Below are positions 45,501 to 56,500 of a stretch of 64,000 nt of DNA, piece by piece (the first letter of the stretch is position 1; each line of letters begins with the position of its first letter). Made by a program: the position numbers and the translations under genes. The notes beneath the pieces are model-generated. The model was not told the origin of the DNA. It saw only the letters and a list, made by a program, of their open reading frames with translations, and searched no databases. The DNA comes from Anaeramoeba flamelloides (taxonomy: Eukaryota > Metamonada > Anaeramoebidae): contig JANTQA010000026.1 of the NCBI GenBank assembly GCA_027625915.1, forward strand, positions 3,906,001 through 3,970,000, read 5' to 3'.

Positions 45501-48500
45501 GGAAGTAAAAAAAAAAAAAAAAAAAAAAAACAAGTTACCTCCACAAGTCAATTAAAAATGAAAATTGATGAATTAATTTTGTTCTTTTCTTATTTAGATC
45601 TTTTGAGATAAAATCTAAAAAATTTTTTGATTGAAAGATTAGCATCTTACAGGGAGAAATCTTAAATTAATTATGTTGTTGTAGACAATTGTAGTACTTT
45701 TTTTTTTTTTTAGTAAATTATTTTCCAGGATTTAGCTTCAATTTGGAAATTAAATTAATTTATCAAGAGTTAACCCATTATTAATTTTGGTAAAAAGCTT
45801 GAAATTTCTGATCCTGAAAAATTGTAAAATTGTGTTTAAAAATTTCTCAATTTTAAATGAAAAAAATAAAATTGTATTTTTTAAAATTAAAAAAAATCTG
45901 TAAACTTAAAAATATTTTTAAATATCAGAATGGGTTTTATATAGTTTTTTGAGTCTAATGGATTTTTAATATTTTTGAAATTAACAAAAAAAAAAATAAT
46001 ATTTGAAAAGTTAAATGTTTTTTATTGTAAAATTTATATTTAGGGAAATTGAAGAACTTTTCAAATATTATCTCAATTTTTCAAGTTTTAAAAACAAATT
46101 TTCAGGGACTAATGAGTTTTTATCAACATTTTGTTTTATACTTTCTGGATCCTTTTGAAATTCATCAAGAAAATTACAATTTACTTTTCAAGATGTAAAA
46201 TTTTTATGATAAACTTGGAAAACTGTTTATGAAATGTTTTAAATTTTACTTTTTGATCTGAAATTTAGAGATATTTACAAAAAAATTCAAAAACTTAAAA
46301 TTTACATTTTTTGTTCCGCTCGTTTCATTATTTTGGACACACCAATTTTTTGATTTTTCGTTTTATATTTTTTTCTTTTATGTGGAAAGAAATGATATGA
46401 ATTCAATCCTGAAAATAGATCAATTGAAGTTTGTAATCTATTTTATAGATACCTGTGAAAAACTTTTTTATCACGCTTTTTTAAAATGACTTTATTGTTT
46501 AACGTTTTGGATTATGGGCAATTATTCATTAATTTAACATAGTTTTTTTTTTCTTTTTTTAAATGAATTTTAAATTTCTAAACTAAATCTTTAAATAAAC
46601 TGTATTTTTGTTTCAAAACTAATTTTTTTTTTATCTATAATTTCATTTTATAATTGATTTTTTCTTTTGGTGCTGATCTACATAAAGACGCTTTCAAAGT
46701 ATATGATATTGCAGGCGATGATCTTATTGATGAACATGAGTTATTCTCATTATTAAAATTAATGGTTGGCGAATCTATTAAAACTCATGAAATATTATAC
46801 ATTGTAGAAAAGGTTATAGAGGAGGTAGACACAACAATGGATGGTTGTATTAGTTTTAAAGAATTTTGCAAGTAAGTTTAATATAATTCCATTCGATTGC
46901 ATTTGATTTTATTATTTTATTTATTCAACATTTCCATTTTAATTTTTCTTTTAAATGAAGAATTTCACAACAACAAAATTCACCAAAATAAAAAAAATAT
47001 AATTTTATTTTTTTAAACTAATTGATTACAAGAAAATTTTGTCCATATTTCAAATGTTACAATCATGTCATTTTTATGTTACTGTACTTTTCGAATTAAG
47101 AAATGAAAAAAAAAAAATAATACAATTTTCCCAAAGTCTTGTTTTATTTCAATGATGGAGAAAAAATAAAAACGCAGCCTCTGTGTAAACCATTTAAAAA
47201 CAAAAATTTTTTCACATTAATTGGGATCTTCCTTATTGAACTTTTGAGATAAAATATAATTTATTTTTAAATTAGAATTTAACCATATGATTCATAAACC
47301 AGTTGTGAAACCATTGTATACGTCTCAACAAAAAGAAAAAAAAATGATCTAGTTTCAAATATATTATTAAAAAAAAAACTAGTTGTTACATAAAATTTTT
47401 TTCATAACATTTTCACAACAATATCAAAAATTAAATTTATTTCAAACTTTTTTTTTCAAAATTTTGTGATTCTTGTTTTCAGCAAATATGAGTATTTCAA
47501 AAATTATTCTGTTGAGGATTCAAAGAATTTGAAATTTGATTTTTTTTCAAGTGGTTTGTTGTTTTTGACGTAGAAAAAAAAATTTGTTTTTTTCTTATTA
47601 CTTTATGAAATTTTATTTTTTAAGTATTTTTATGACTGTTCACAAAAAATTGCAAATGTTCAGTAAATGGAAAAGAAAAAATTGATATTTTCAACTTTGT
47701 GAAATCTGTATGTATAGTAGATTTAAAATTGAGCATATAAAATTATTCAATAATAATTATTTACAACATATTAAAAAAAATAAAAAAATAAAAACATGAA
47801 GTTCTCTTATACATTGAACTTGAGGGGGGGTATGATATATATATATATATATATATATATAACCAATTTTCAAAAAATTTAACTTTTGAATAAAATGTTA
47901 TTTTTAGGAATTTTTTTTAAACAGGAAAATAATAATAAATTATCTGAGGTTTTTTTTGAGATTTTCTATTTTATTCTGTGAAGTGTTCTAGGTTTTTTTT
48001 TACTTTTTGAATAAATAAAAAACTCGAAAAAGACTGATTACCTTTTTGAAAAAGTATTATTTTTCAAAATAAAATTTAATTAAAAAAAAAGAAACAAATC
48101 AATTTTTCAATTTCATTGAGTGGCAATTTTAGAAATAAACTTTTTTATTATTTCTAAATTGAAAGAATTATTATTTATTTTAGACGATTCAAAAAATATT
48201 CAAAAATTATCTCTATTCAAAGTAAAAAAAAAATTTCAAAATTTTTACAATTTAAAATTAAAAAAAAATATTACCTGAATAAAAGCCCTTTTAAAATCGC
48301 GAGGACTTTTTTAAAACCTTTTAAAGTTTTCTATTTTAAAAAGGTGAAAACTTTTTTTAATAGGTTGTCAGAATTAAACCCTTTTTGAAAAAAGTTTTTA
48401 TTTAAAAAGGCGAGGAACCAACTTACTAATGGGGTGTAGGTGTAGGAGTCCAAAGGAAAGCAATTTATTAAAATAAAAAAAATATATTCACTTTATTAAA

Positions 48501-48822
48501 ACAGAAAACTTCAAAAAAGTTTTAATTATGACAATCTATTAAAAAAAGTATTCACTTTTTTAAAATGACTGCAACAGAAATCTGAAAACTGTAATTTATT
48601 TTGTAATTTTCAATTAATATCTTGTAAAATGTACATACCCTTTTTAAGGATTTTTACAAATAATAATATACAAATTTGTTTCATTTTCAAAAATTCAAAA
48701 TTTAACACTTTGATTTTGAAAAAAGTTAAGAATATTATTCTTGTAGTTTTGTGTTGATTGTTTATTATCATAACGAAAACATAATTATCTGATTTTTATA
48801 AAAATTTAATTATCAAACAATC

Positions 48823-48855
<33 letters not shown>

Positions 48856-49024
48856 TCCTTCTTTTAATAAATACTAAATGATTTAATTTATTTTTATTCT
48901 ATTTTCTTTATTCTTCATTATTCTTTTTTTTCGCCTCATTTTTTTTAAATAATCTTTCCCATAAAAATTTTATAGTGCCTTGAAGGATGTTGATCTGGAA
49001 GAAAAAATGTCAATTAACATCTAA
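42580..49024 (+). CDS. Calcineurin B regulatory subunit (EF-hand), three exons across 6.4 kb
   Basis: Exons 42580-42901, 46688-46871 and 48976-49024 join in phase (KLK-Y-AFKVYD; EFC-N-ALKDVD) to 184 residues; the family norm is about 170. MGGLFSK is an N-myristoylation signal. EF1 (41-52, DKDGSGSITLDE) is canonical. EF2 (about 73-86) has lost most ligands. EF3 (114-125) has Ala and EF4 (155-166) has Thr at position 3. Family hallmarks include IPELVMNPLNIRVIGLFD, LLKLMVGE, ISFKEFC and the closing DLEEKMSI (DIHKKMVVDV in animals). Calcineurin B binds the catalytic A subunit and makes a Ca2+/calmodulin-dependent phosphatase. Weak EF2-EF4 suggest altered calcium affinity (inference). The start is the only one giving MGG. 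Confidence 0.9.
43270..43448. mobile_element. 179 bp TIR element, family M7 copy 1
   Basis: GAATTTTAAATGGGAAAAAT at the left mirrors TTTCCCATTTAAAATTCAAA at the right, and the outer ends GAGACTGG / CCAGTATCTC also pair. A second, worn copy (about 54000-54170) sits inside a family F2 element. Confidence 0.7.
43799..44336 (-). mobile_element. Family F2 repeat, copy 3
   Basis: 538 bp with matching inverted ends: TTTCAGTCAAAGAGACCCAA at the left, and TGTCCCCCTTGACTGAAAA at the right. It is the best preserved copy by its ends. It is non-coding. Confidence 0.7.
44560..44965. repeat. Largest palindromic-module cluster (family F1)
   Basis: In order: an A hairpin (TCTGTTTATTTGGAAAATCT mirrored by AGATTTTCCAAATAAAATAG); a B hairpin (AGAATCGAGCAAAATCTTTG mirrored around TCTCTATTCTTTTAAATTCT); an A-type stem with AATTTAATAAATTTTCTTTT; the linker AGGCACTTGACGGCACTCTA; then a clean B hairpin from AGGTTTTCCAGAATTTAAAA to TTTTGAATTCTGGAAAACCT. 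Confidence 0.7.
46305..46385 (-). mobile_element. GATCGATC-family fragment (copy E)
   Basis: Inverse of the central block of copy C: TTGTTCCGCTCGTTTCATTA with TTTTGGACACACCAATTTTT. About 80 bp are preserved, without ends. Confidence 0.5.
47940..48040. repeat. Partial palindromic module (family F1)
   Basis: GAGGTTTTTTTTGAGATTTT, then GTGAAGTGTTCTAGGTTTTT and AATAAAAAACTCGAAAAAGA. The same segment order occurs at 53195-53265. Confidence 0.5.
48329..48571. mobile_element. 243 bp TIR element, family M3 relative
   Basis: CTATTTTAAAAAGGTGAAAA, then CTTTTTTTAATAGGTTGTCA at the left; TGACAATCTATTAAAAAAAG, then TATTCACTTTTTTAAAATGA and CTGCA at the right. The terminal CAGTCATTTTAAAA resembles the 14691 MITE. 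Confidence 0.6.
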
Positions 49025-49476
49025 TTTTTATTTTATTTTAAGAATTTTTTTTTTTTTTTTTGCAATTTATCTTGAAATTAGATTAATCTGAACAAATAAA
49101 TAAGAAGGTATATTAAACCATTTTGTTCAAAATATATTTTGTGTCTTTTTTCCATCAATTCTTTTTTTTTTTAATCTTGAATAAATTTTCCAGCTACTTT
49201 ATTTAAATTTTAAATTGATCTTTATAACTTTTTAATTCAAACAGTTCCATTTTTATTATTGCTCTAATTATTTAAAATTTTTCTTTTTTTTTAATTTTTT
49301 TATCCAAAAATCTTATTTTTAAGTGTTTAATCACTTACTATGAATTTGATCCATATTCAAATAGTGATACCAAAAATGATTTTGGAAATTAGTTCTTTTT
49401 GTTGAAAAAATCCAAAAAAAAAATATTCTTAATTTAAAAAATTAACTTTGAGAGAAAAAATTAAAAAACATCTCAA

Positions 49477-50040
49477 TTAAGGTTTACAATCCCTAAAATT
49501 TGAAAAAAAATTATCTTGTTTCGTTTGTGACTTCATGTTAAGTTGGTTCTTATCTGATCGATCCTGTGTTTGGTATGGGTTTTAAGAGTGGTTCAAAATG
49601 GCAATTTTTGACAATTTATTTTTTTTTTCCTAAATCCGAATTGAAGAGTGTAAGATTAATTGGCTGGAACTTAATTTATAAAAAAATGTGTTTTGTGGGT
49701 TGTTGATTATCAGTTTTAATTAGGTTTGGTTTTATTGGGAGCTTTTAAAAAATATTCATATTTTATTTAGTTAATTGACAAAAAACTAAATGAAAATTTT
49801 CTTCTACAACCCAAAAATCAAAATTTATTCTCAAACACCTACCAATCTATGAATCTTACAATCTTCAATTTGGATTTTGGAAAAATTAAATTGAAAATAA
49901 ATTGACAAAAAGTACCATTTTGAACCACTCTTAAAACCCATACCAAACACAGGATCGATCAGATAAGAACCAAATCACCAAGAAGTCACAAAAGACATGA
50001 TAATCTTTTTTTTTAGATTTTAGGGATTGTTAACCTTAAG
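49477..50040. mobile_element. 564 bp foldback element F4 with about 160 bp arms
   Basis: The left arm contains TTCTTATCTGATCGATCCTG, then TGTTTGGTATGGGTTTTAAG; the right arm contains CTTAAAACCCATACCAAACA, then CAGGATCGATCAGATAAGAA. Pairing extends to the outer ends (AAGGTTTACAATCCCTAAAA against TTTTAGGGATTGTTAACCTT). Inner arms are nearly perfect, so it looks young. It is non-coding. Confidence 0.8.
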
Positions 50041-50211
50041 GACTAGTCTCTATTATTTTTTTTTTTCCAATTTCTAAACAAGGATTCATTATCAAGAAGT
50101 ATGTTTAATATGAAAATAAACAGGGGTTTTCAAATTTAAGTAATTGGCAAAAAATTTTCACAATCTCTATTAAATTTTGGTCAAAGAATTTAATAGAGAC
50201 TCGTCCCTTAA
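50036..50211. mobile_element. Compact M8 element, 176 bp
   Basis: TTAAGGACTAGTCTCTATTA at the left mirrors TTTAATAGAGACTCGTCCCT and TAA at the right. It shares its TTAAG edge with the adjoining foldback F4. It is the empty reference form for the ORF-bearing copy in the PROPPIN intron. Confidence 0.65.
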
Positions 50212-51092
50212 ACAAAATTGAAATAACACAAAAAAAAGTTTCTCAGGGATCTTATGACAAAAAAATGAAAATAATAAAATAAAAATCAGAGGATCTCAAG
50301 GTTGAAAAAATTCAAATAACGAACAAAATAAAATATAAGGATATGTACTAAAAAAACCCAAATAAAAACAAATTTCACATGATTACTAGTTTCAAACAAT
50401 CCAACATCTTAAAAAAAAATTATTCCTTTTTCTTGTTTAATAATTCTAAATGATTAAATTTCTTCATTTTAAAACAAATCATTTTATTTAATTAAACAAT
50501 TAATTTAATTCAATTTAATCTATTTTATGGGAGGGCTATAAAACCCTTTATTTAACAAAGTAAGGATTTTGTAACATAGTCTTTCAATGAAAAAAACTCA
50601 TTTTAAAATTAAAAAAAATGAAAAAAAAGATCTTCGAGATCTCAAAAAGCACCAAACCGATTTAAAAATATCAATTGAAACACATTGAATCACACTTTTT
50701 TTTATATACCTCGGAAACTAATCTTCTGATATATTAGTTTTACAATCTTCAATTAGGATTTCGGAAAAAACATAAAAAAATTTCAAAAATTGTCATTTTG
50801 AAACACTCTTAAAATCCAAGTCAAGTCAGAAAAATGATCTAAGAATAAAATTATCACATGGCAACACCCAACACACTATAATCTTTTTTCAATTTTCAGA
50901 GATTATAAACCTTAAAATGACTACAATTTTGCCTTTGGAAAAAACAATCCCTTTCTTATTTGAATAAAAATAAAAAAATTGTTTAAAGTTCAAGAATTTT
51001 TTACAAGCCCAAATTTCTCTGATTACTAATAAGGAAGTAATTTTGAAAAAATTATCATTTTTTTTTAATTTATTTCTTTAAATATATTATCG

Positions 51093-52176
51093 ATGACACA
51101 ATACGAAGAACAAGAATCTGAAACTCAAAAAGAACCAGAAATTGAATTAGAATCAGCAACCGAAATTAAACTTTTTGGTAAATGGAGTTATGAAGGACTT
51201 AAAGTAATTTGATCTCTTGAATTTTACTTTTACATCTTTGTGTTCCTTTTTTTAAACAAAAACAAAAAAAAATACAAAAAAAAAAACAAATTTTTTATTT
51301 GAATAATAACAAAAGGTATCCGATATGTCTCTTGAAGATCAAATGTCATGGAAACCAAACTCAAGAAGATTTTTAACTCACTCTTCAGGTAGATGGCAAG
51401 TAAAACCATTTAGAAAGATCAAATGTCCAATTGTTGAAAGGTTTGTTTGCTCTTTAATGATGCACGGAAGAAACGCTGGTAAAAAAATGATGGCAATCAG
51501 AATCCTTAAGCACACTTTTGAAATTATCAATTTAATCACAGAAGAAAACCCAATCCAAGTAAAAAACCAATTCACTTTCTTTTGTTCTGTGAGAAAAAAA
51601 AGGATCTTGAAATTTTTAAAAAGGCTTTTCATTTTGCTTTTTTTGTTTTTTTTTTTAATTATTTTTCTTTTAAATGTTTGTTTATTGTAACTCGAAAACA
51701 GGTCTTATTAGATGCTATTACAAATTCAGGACCACGTGAAGATACCACTCGTGTCGGAAAAGGTGGTGGTGCCAGAAGACAAGCTGTTGATGTTTCACCT
51801 TTAAGAAGAGTAAATATTGGTATTTACTATCTCTGTTTTGGTGTAAGTTTTTCTTTATTTTTTTTTTTTCTTTTTTTTATTGTTTGTTATTTTGCTTTTT
51901 TTTTTTTTTTTTTTTTTATTTTTTTTTTTTTTTAATTCACAAATTACCCATTCCAAAAAAAAACGAAATTCAATTTTTTACTCTTTCAAATAATTAAACA
52001 ATTCACAAACAACTTTAATACACCCACCATAGGCAAGAAAAGCAGCCTTTAGAAACACAAAATCAATTTCAGAATGTTTGGCTGATGAATTAATCAATGC
52101 AGCTAAAGGAAACTCAACAAGTTTTGCTGTTAAAAAGAAAGACGAAATTGAAAGAGTTGCTCGAAGTAATAGATAA
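51093..52176 (+). CDS. RPS5: 40S ribosomal protein uS7 (S5)
   Basis: Four exons, 51093-51203, 51316-51558, 51702-51842 and 52033-52176, all phase 0, encode 212 residues (human 204). An acidic N-terminal extension ([16 protein letters not shown]) precedes [12 protein letters not shown]. Conserved blocks: [49 protein letters not shown] and [20 protein letters not shown], ending ERVARSNR. uS7 binds the 18S rRNA 3' domain at the small-subunit head near the exit site. Introns are 112, 143 and 190 bp, all T-rich, the ordinary size for this genome and in contrast with eS17 intron 2. Confidence 0.95.
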
Positions 52177-53144
52177 ATTAAAACAAAATCAATATTTTTC
52201 TTTTTTATTTCTTTTTTTTGTTTTAAATTATTTTATTTGGTACCTTTAGAACACAAATACAGACTAAAACAAAAAAAAAAAATATAAATTTAAAAAGGAT
52301 CAAAAAGATAAGAATTAAAGGAAGAGGGAAAAAAATTCATCTCATATCCTGAACTCCTTCAATTCTTTCTTTTTGTTTATTTTTACAAAGTAAAATAAAA
52401 CAAAGAAAAAAAAATTTTATAAATAAAAATCGATTGATACTTTAATAATATTTTCTGTTTATTTATTAGTTTGTTTAATTTCATGCAGTCAATTTCACTT
52501 CCAACTAAACTTTAAGCAAAAAATAACATCAAATTTCAAGATTCGATTTTATTTTTGCTGTGAATCCAAAGAAATAATTTTTAAAAGATTTTCTTATTTG
52601 GGGATCAAATACACTCTTCGAACCGAAATCAAAGAGATTTCATCTTTCTTTTTTAAAATTCTTTTCTGAATTAAGTCTGACTTGTTAAGGTCTAGTTTTA
52701 GGAAATGGGAAAAAAGATTATTTAATGATTTATCAAATCTAAATAAATGTATATTTTCAAATTCACCAATTAGGTAGATAAAAAAAATATTTCAAGAGAA
52801 AAAAATAAAACAAAAAAAGTAAATAAATTATCGAAAATTGATTTTACTAATTCAACATTTTTGAGTATTTTTCATTTTTGTATCTGTTGAAATTAAAAAA
52901 AAAATTTTGTTAAAAAACAATTTTTTTTGGGACTGTAAATCCTATCGAAAAAAATAGAAAATTTTATATTAAAGAATTAATTCAGATAAACAAAAATAAA
53001 CAATTGAAGTGTAATTTCTTTGATATTATATGGAATAAAGAATCATTATTTATTTTATCATTAGTTAATTTCAAAGAAAATTATGACTCTTTATTGAAAT
53101 TTCTAAACAGGAATTTAGAAATTAAGGAAGTACCATCAGGGGCC

Positions 53145-53430
53145 ATCAAGTTCCATGGGGTGTCGTAAAGTGCCTATCTTTTCCAGGATTTTTTGATTTT
53201 TCTGTTTTATTTGTGAAGTGTTCTAGGTTTTTTTTACTTTTTGAAATAAACAGAAAACTCAATAAAAGTTAAAGGCGGTTTTTTTTTTAATTTAATAAAA
53301 TAGACCAAAAATTAAATAAATTTTATTTTTATTTCAAAAAGTAACAAAATCCTAAAGGTGGTTTTCCAGGATTCAAAAGAATTGAGGAAAATCTATGATT
53401 GAACCCCATTCTTTTAAACCCTGGAAAACC
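53145..53430. repeat. Palindromic-module cluster (family F1) with GTGCC-type tandem
   Basis: It opens with GCCATCAAGTTCCATGGGGT, then GTCGTAAAGTGCC, a degenerate 10-bp-spaced tandem. An A-type module (TCTGTTTTATTTGTGAAGTG ... GAAATAAACAGAAAACTC) follows, then a clean B hairpin from GGTTTTCCAGGATTCAAAAG to CTTTTAAACCCTGGAAAACC. Confidence 0.65.
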
Positions 53431-53705
53431 TAACGGCTATAAGAGAAAATTAATTTCCCCCCATTAAAATAAAAGAAATAAATAAAAATAAAAAAACTTT
53501 TTTTTTTTACAATAATTCAAATCCAAAAAAAAATCAAAAACAAGATTTAAAATAAAAAAAAAATCAAAAAAGTAAAGGTAAAACAAGTGAAAAAATATTT
53601 TGTTACTCATTTAAATTTATTGAATAAAATAAATTTTAAAAAGATTTCAAATCATCTAAATGAAAATTTTAAGCTTGGAATTTGTAAGGATAAATAAACT
53701 ATTTT

Positions 53706-54390
53706 CAGCCAAAGGAGCCCAGTTGTAATGAGTGAAATACACGTTTTTAAAGGTCTTGCATAGATATTAGAAGAAAATTTTTATTTTGTAATTCCAAAAT
53801 TGAAATCATTTTTTCTCATTTTTACTTTTTTTTTTTTTTCGATTTTTTTTGATCGTAATTCAGTTACAGAAAATTTTTTTATTACAAGATCAATTGTCAC
53901 TTGGTAAAAATGTGTTATTCTTGTACCATTGAAACCATGGGAATGATTATTGAGAAATCAGATTGATTTCTATTGGAATTTTATTCAATCTTTGATCCTG
54001 ATATTTAATTTATAAAAGTAAAAAAAATTCTCTTCAATTTCATTTCCTTTTCCCAATAGTGACTACAAATTCCAACCTACTTCGTTTCGGGCACTTGGCC
54101 TCTAAAAGAATAGTAAGGAAAATGAAGTGAAGATTTTTTCCTATTTATTATTTAAATATCAGTAGAAGATCAAAACGGGCATTGTTGTTTTTCTCAATGT
54201 ATACCAAAGAATTTGAGTTTTTCAATGTTTATGAAAATCTATTAGATTATAAAGTTTTCTTTCAGACACATATCAACAATTCTTTGATGTATATTATTCT
54301 TTTTATTTCTTGTTTGTTCTTCAAAGGTCAATTATAAGGAATAATTGGCATTTGAAAAAAATGTAGGGTGCTTTGGCAGAAATAAAGTTA
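53706..54390 (+). mobile_element. Family F2 repeat, copy 4, with nested M7 element
   Basis: Outer ends CAGCCAAAGGAGCCCAG and GGGTGCTTTGGCAGAAA are inverted. The F2 body is interrupted at about 54000-54170 by a sequence matching the M7 element of 43270 (shared TACAAATTCCAACCTACTTC-like block and the GAAGTGAA...CCTATTTA end). This adds roughly 150 bp relative to 43799-44336. Confidence 0.65.
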
Positions 54391-54697
54391 AGGTTGGTAA
54401 TATTGTATTATATATATAGTTACTCGTATTCTGGGTTTTAAATATAGGACTTTTTCTCTATAATTTCAAAGATTAAAGTAAAAAGTGGTATTTTATTGTT
54501 TTATTCATTTCATTGTCTTTTTTTTGGTTTGTAATCTAAATTGTTTTTTAATTTTATTCATTTTTTTTTGAAAATGTTACAAAATTAACAATAAACACTC
54601 CTTTTCAGTTAAAAGTGACTCGTTTTTATTAAAGAAATAGAATATATTCTCTGGACATAATCCCTTAATCTTCTATAAATAATTTTTTTCATGTTAT

Positions 54698-54895
54698 TAC
54701 AGTCAGTTTCGCTTTTAAGGCACAAACTATCAATGAAACTTAAAGCACAAAAAAATCTCAAATAAAATTACAAAATTTGGAATTTTTTTTTTATAAATAC
54801 TTTTACTAGAATCCAAATTTTGTACCTTAATTTGAGATTTTTTTTTACTTTAAGTTTCATTGATAGTTTGTGCCTGAAAAGATGAACTGACTTTA
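54698..54895. mobile_element. TA-flanked palindromic MITE, family M1 copy 5
   Basis: 198 bp. TACAGTCAGTTTCGCTTTTA at the left, GATGAACTGACTTTA at the right, with complete arms. Directly upstream of the 54991 exon candidate. Confidence 0.85.
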
Positions 54896-54990
54896 AATAT
54901 TTTTTTTTTTTTTAGGTATTTTCTTTTGTTTTTTCATTTTTTATTTATTTTTTTCATATTTTTTATTTTTAAAAATAATATTTGAAAAAG

Positions 54991-55475
54991 CAAATTGAAA
55001 CTTCAAATAAGCTTTATGAAAATTGGGACCCTGTAATTTATTTTAAAATTCATACATTTATAATTAAAAACCCATATTGTGGAGTAACTTTAATTTCCAA
55101 AGAAATTGAGAAATTTTGCATAGACGTTTCAAGAGAGGAAACACAAAAAAAATTAAGTTTTTTCAGGTATTTCTTTGATGGGTATCGACTCTAATACTTA
55201 TTTTATCATTTTTATTATTTCTCAATAATCATATATAGGTTGATTTAAAAAAATGTTAAATTTTTTCATTTTTGGCTTGTCTGTTTTGAGTGAACTTGTG
55301 TTTAGTTGTTTTATTTTGTTCTTTTTATTTAATTTATATCATTGTATTAAATGATTTGGTTAAACTTTCATTTTTTAAAAAAAAATGTGTGTTATTTTTC
55401 TATTGTTGTAGATTCCATGATTTATGTGGTTTAATATATTTACTATACCACTTTTTTGGTCAAAATATGTTTTAG
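54991..55475 (+). CDS. Partial gene, two exons, product unknown
   Basis: Exon a (54991-55166, after AAAAAG) reads QIETSNKLYENWDPVIYFKI, then IIKNPYCGVTLISKEIEKFC and SREETQKKLSFFR. It ends at a CAG|GTATTT donor. Exon b (55412-55475, after TTGTTGTAG) joins in phase as FHDLCGLIYLLYHFFGQNMF and TAG. The visible protein is about 79 residues; the start is missing and upstream lies an M1 MITE. The spacing of hydrophobic and Gly residues vaguely recalls the Eaf7/MRGBP chromatin family, but that is too weak to assign. It may be the 3' end of a gene whose 5' exons I missed, or a relic. Confidence 0.35.
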
Positions 55476-56500
55476 AACACTAAAAAACAAACGTAATCTC
55501 AAATATTTCAAAAGGGGTTATTAAATATAATGTTTTTTAACTTTTTTTTTTTTAACTGTAATTTCAATAATTAATACTAAGTGTGAAATTGTGTTATAAA
55601 GTAAAAAACCATAAAGTGTTAATTAAATTTATGATTTTATTGACCTTAAATGTCTTGGTTTGTTTTCAATATTTCAATAATGTTGTTTTTTCATAAACTT
55701 TTAAATGAATTTGGAGAAATATCAAATTATTGTTCTTTCTTTTGCATTTTTTTTTCTAGAATAACCTTTTTTTTGAAAATGTAGCTAATTTTATAAATGC
55801 ATGTTTCTTATGGGCTTCATTTTGGTTAACAAGTTCATTTCTCTCATTATTAGGAAAACGAAAGAAAAGAAATAATTATAAAAAATAAAAATCAGAATTC
55901 CAAATTATAACAAAATATGATTTCTTATTTTCTAATTTATTAACAAAACAGGGAAGAAATTGAATTTATTAACAATGGGAATTTTATAATCTAAAATTTA
56001 AATAAATAAAGAAATTTTTCTAGATTAAAAACTGAATTTGACCTAATTATTATATTTACTTTCATTAAAAAATTTAAAAAAACTTGTTAAAGATTGGATC
56101 TTGTATTAAAATATATTTTTTTGAAGATAAAATCTAATCTTGGGATTTTATTTAATATTATCATTTTAGCCAAATTAGCAATCACACTAATCTATCATTA
56201 CTTTTTAATTTTTTTTTTTTTATTTTTAAAGAAGTTTTTTCTAACTTATTTAACTGTTGGTTTTTTTTTTTTTTTTTTCTATGATTTTCTTAATGAGTTT
56301 TCATTCTTTTTTAAAATAAAATATTTCTTAACGAAGCTAAAAAAAGTAATTTGATGAAATTTAGATTGATTTGGTCATTTTTTTTATTCTTTTAAGATTT
56401 AAAAAAGTCCTTATCTTATTTTCAATCAATGTCAAAAAAAAAAATCAAAAAAATTTTGAATTTGAAAATTTATTTTAAATAATTGTTTGTTTTGGTACTT

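Larger units (their letters stand above)
42902..46687 (+). other. Giant intron 1 (3786 bp) of calcineurin B
   Basis: Donor GTAAAAAT, acceptor ATAAAG. It holds a 179 bp TIR element (43270), a family F2 copy (43799), a palindromic-module cluster (44560) and a short inverse fragment of the GATCGATC family (46305). No nested gene is recognised. Confidence 0.85.
46872..48975 (+). other. Giant intron 2 (2104 bp) of calcineurin B
   Basis: Donor GTAAGT, acceptor TTTTATAG after a T-rich run. It holds a TA microsatellite (47835-47860), a partial palindromic module (47940-48040) and a family M3 TIR element (48329-48571). Confidence 0.85.
49025..51092. other. 2.1 kb intergenic, foldback elements
   Basis: Contains foldback F4 (49477-50040), a compact M8 element directly abutting it (50036-50211) and a worn F4 half-copy (about 50740-50925). 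The last 170 bp before the uS7 ATG are T-rich and hold its presumed promoter. Confidence 0.6.

Noticed and set aside
55290-55475. 61-codon single frame MNLCLVVLFCSFYL...
   Set aside because: Only its last 21 codons, after the TTGTAG acceptor, look coding; the first part is intron-like.
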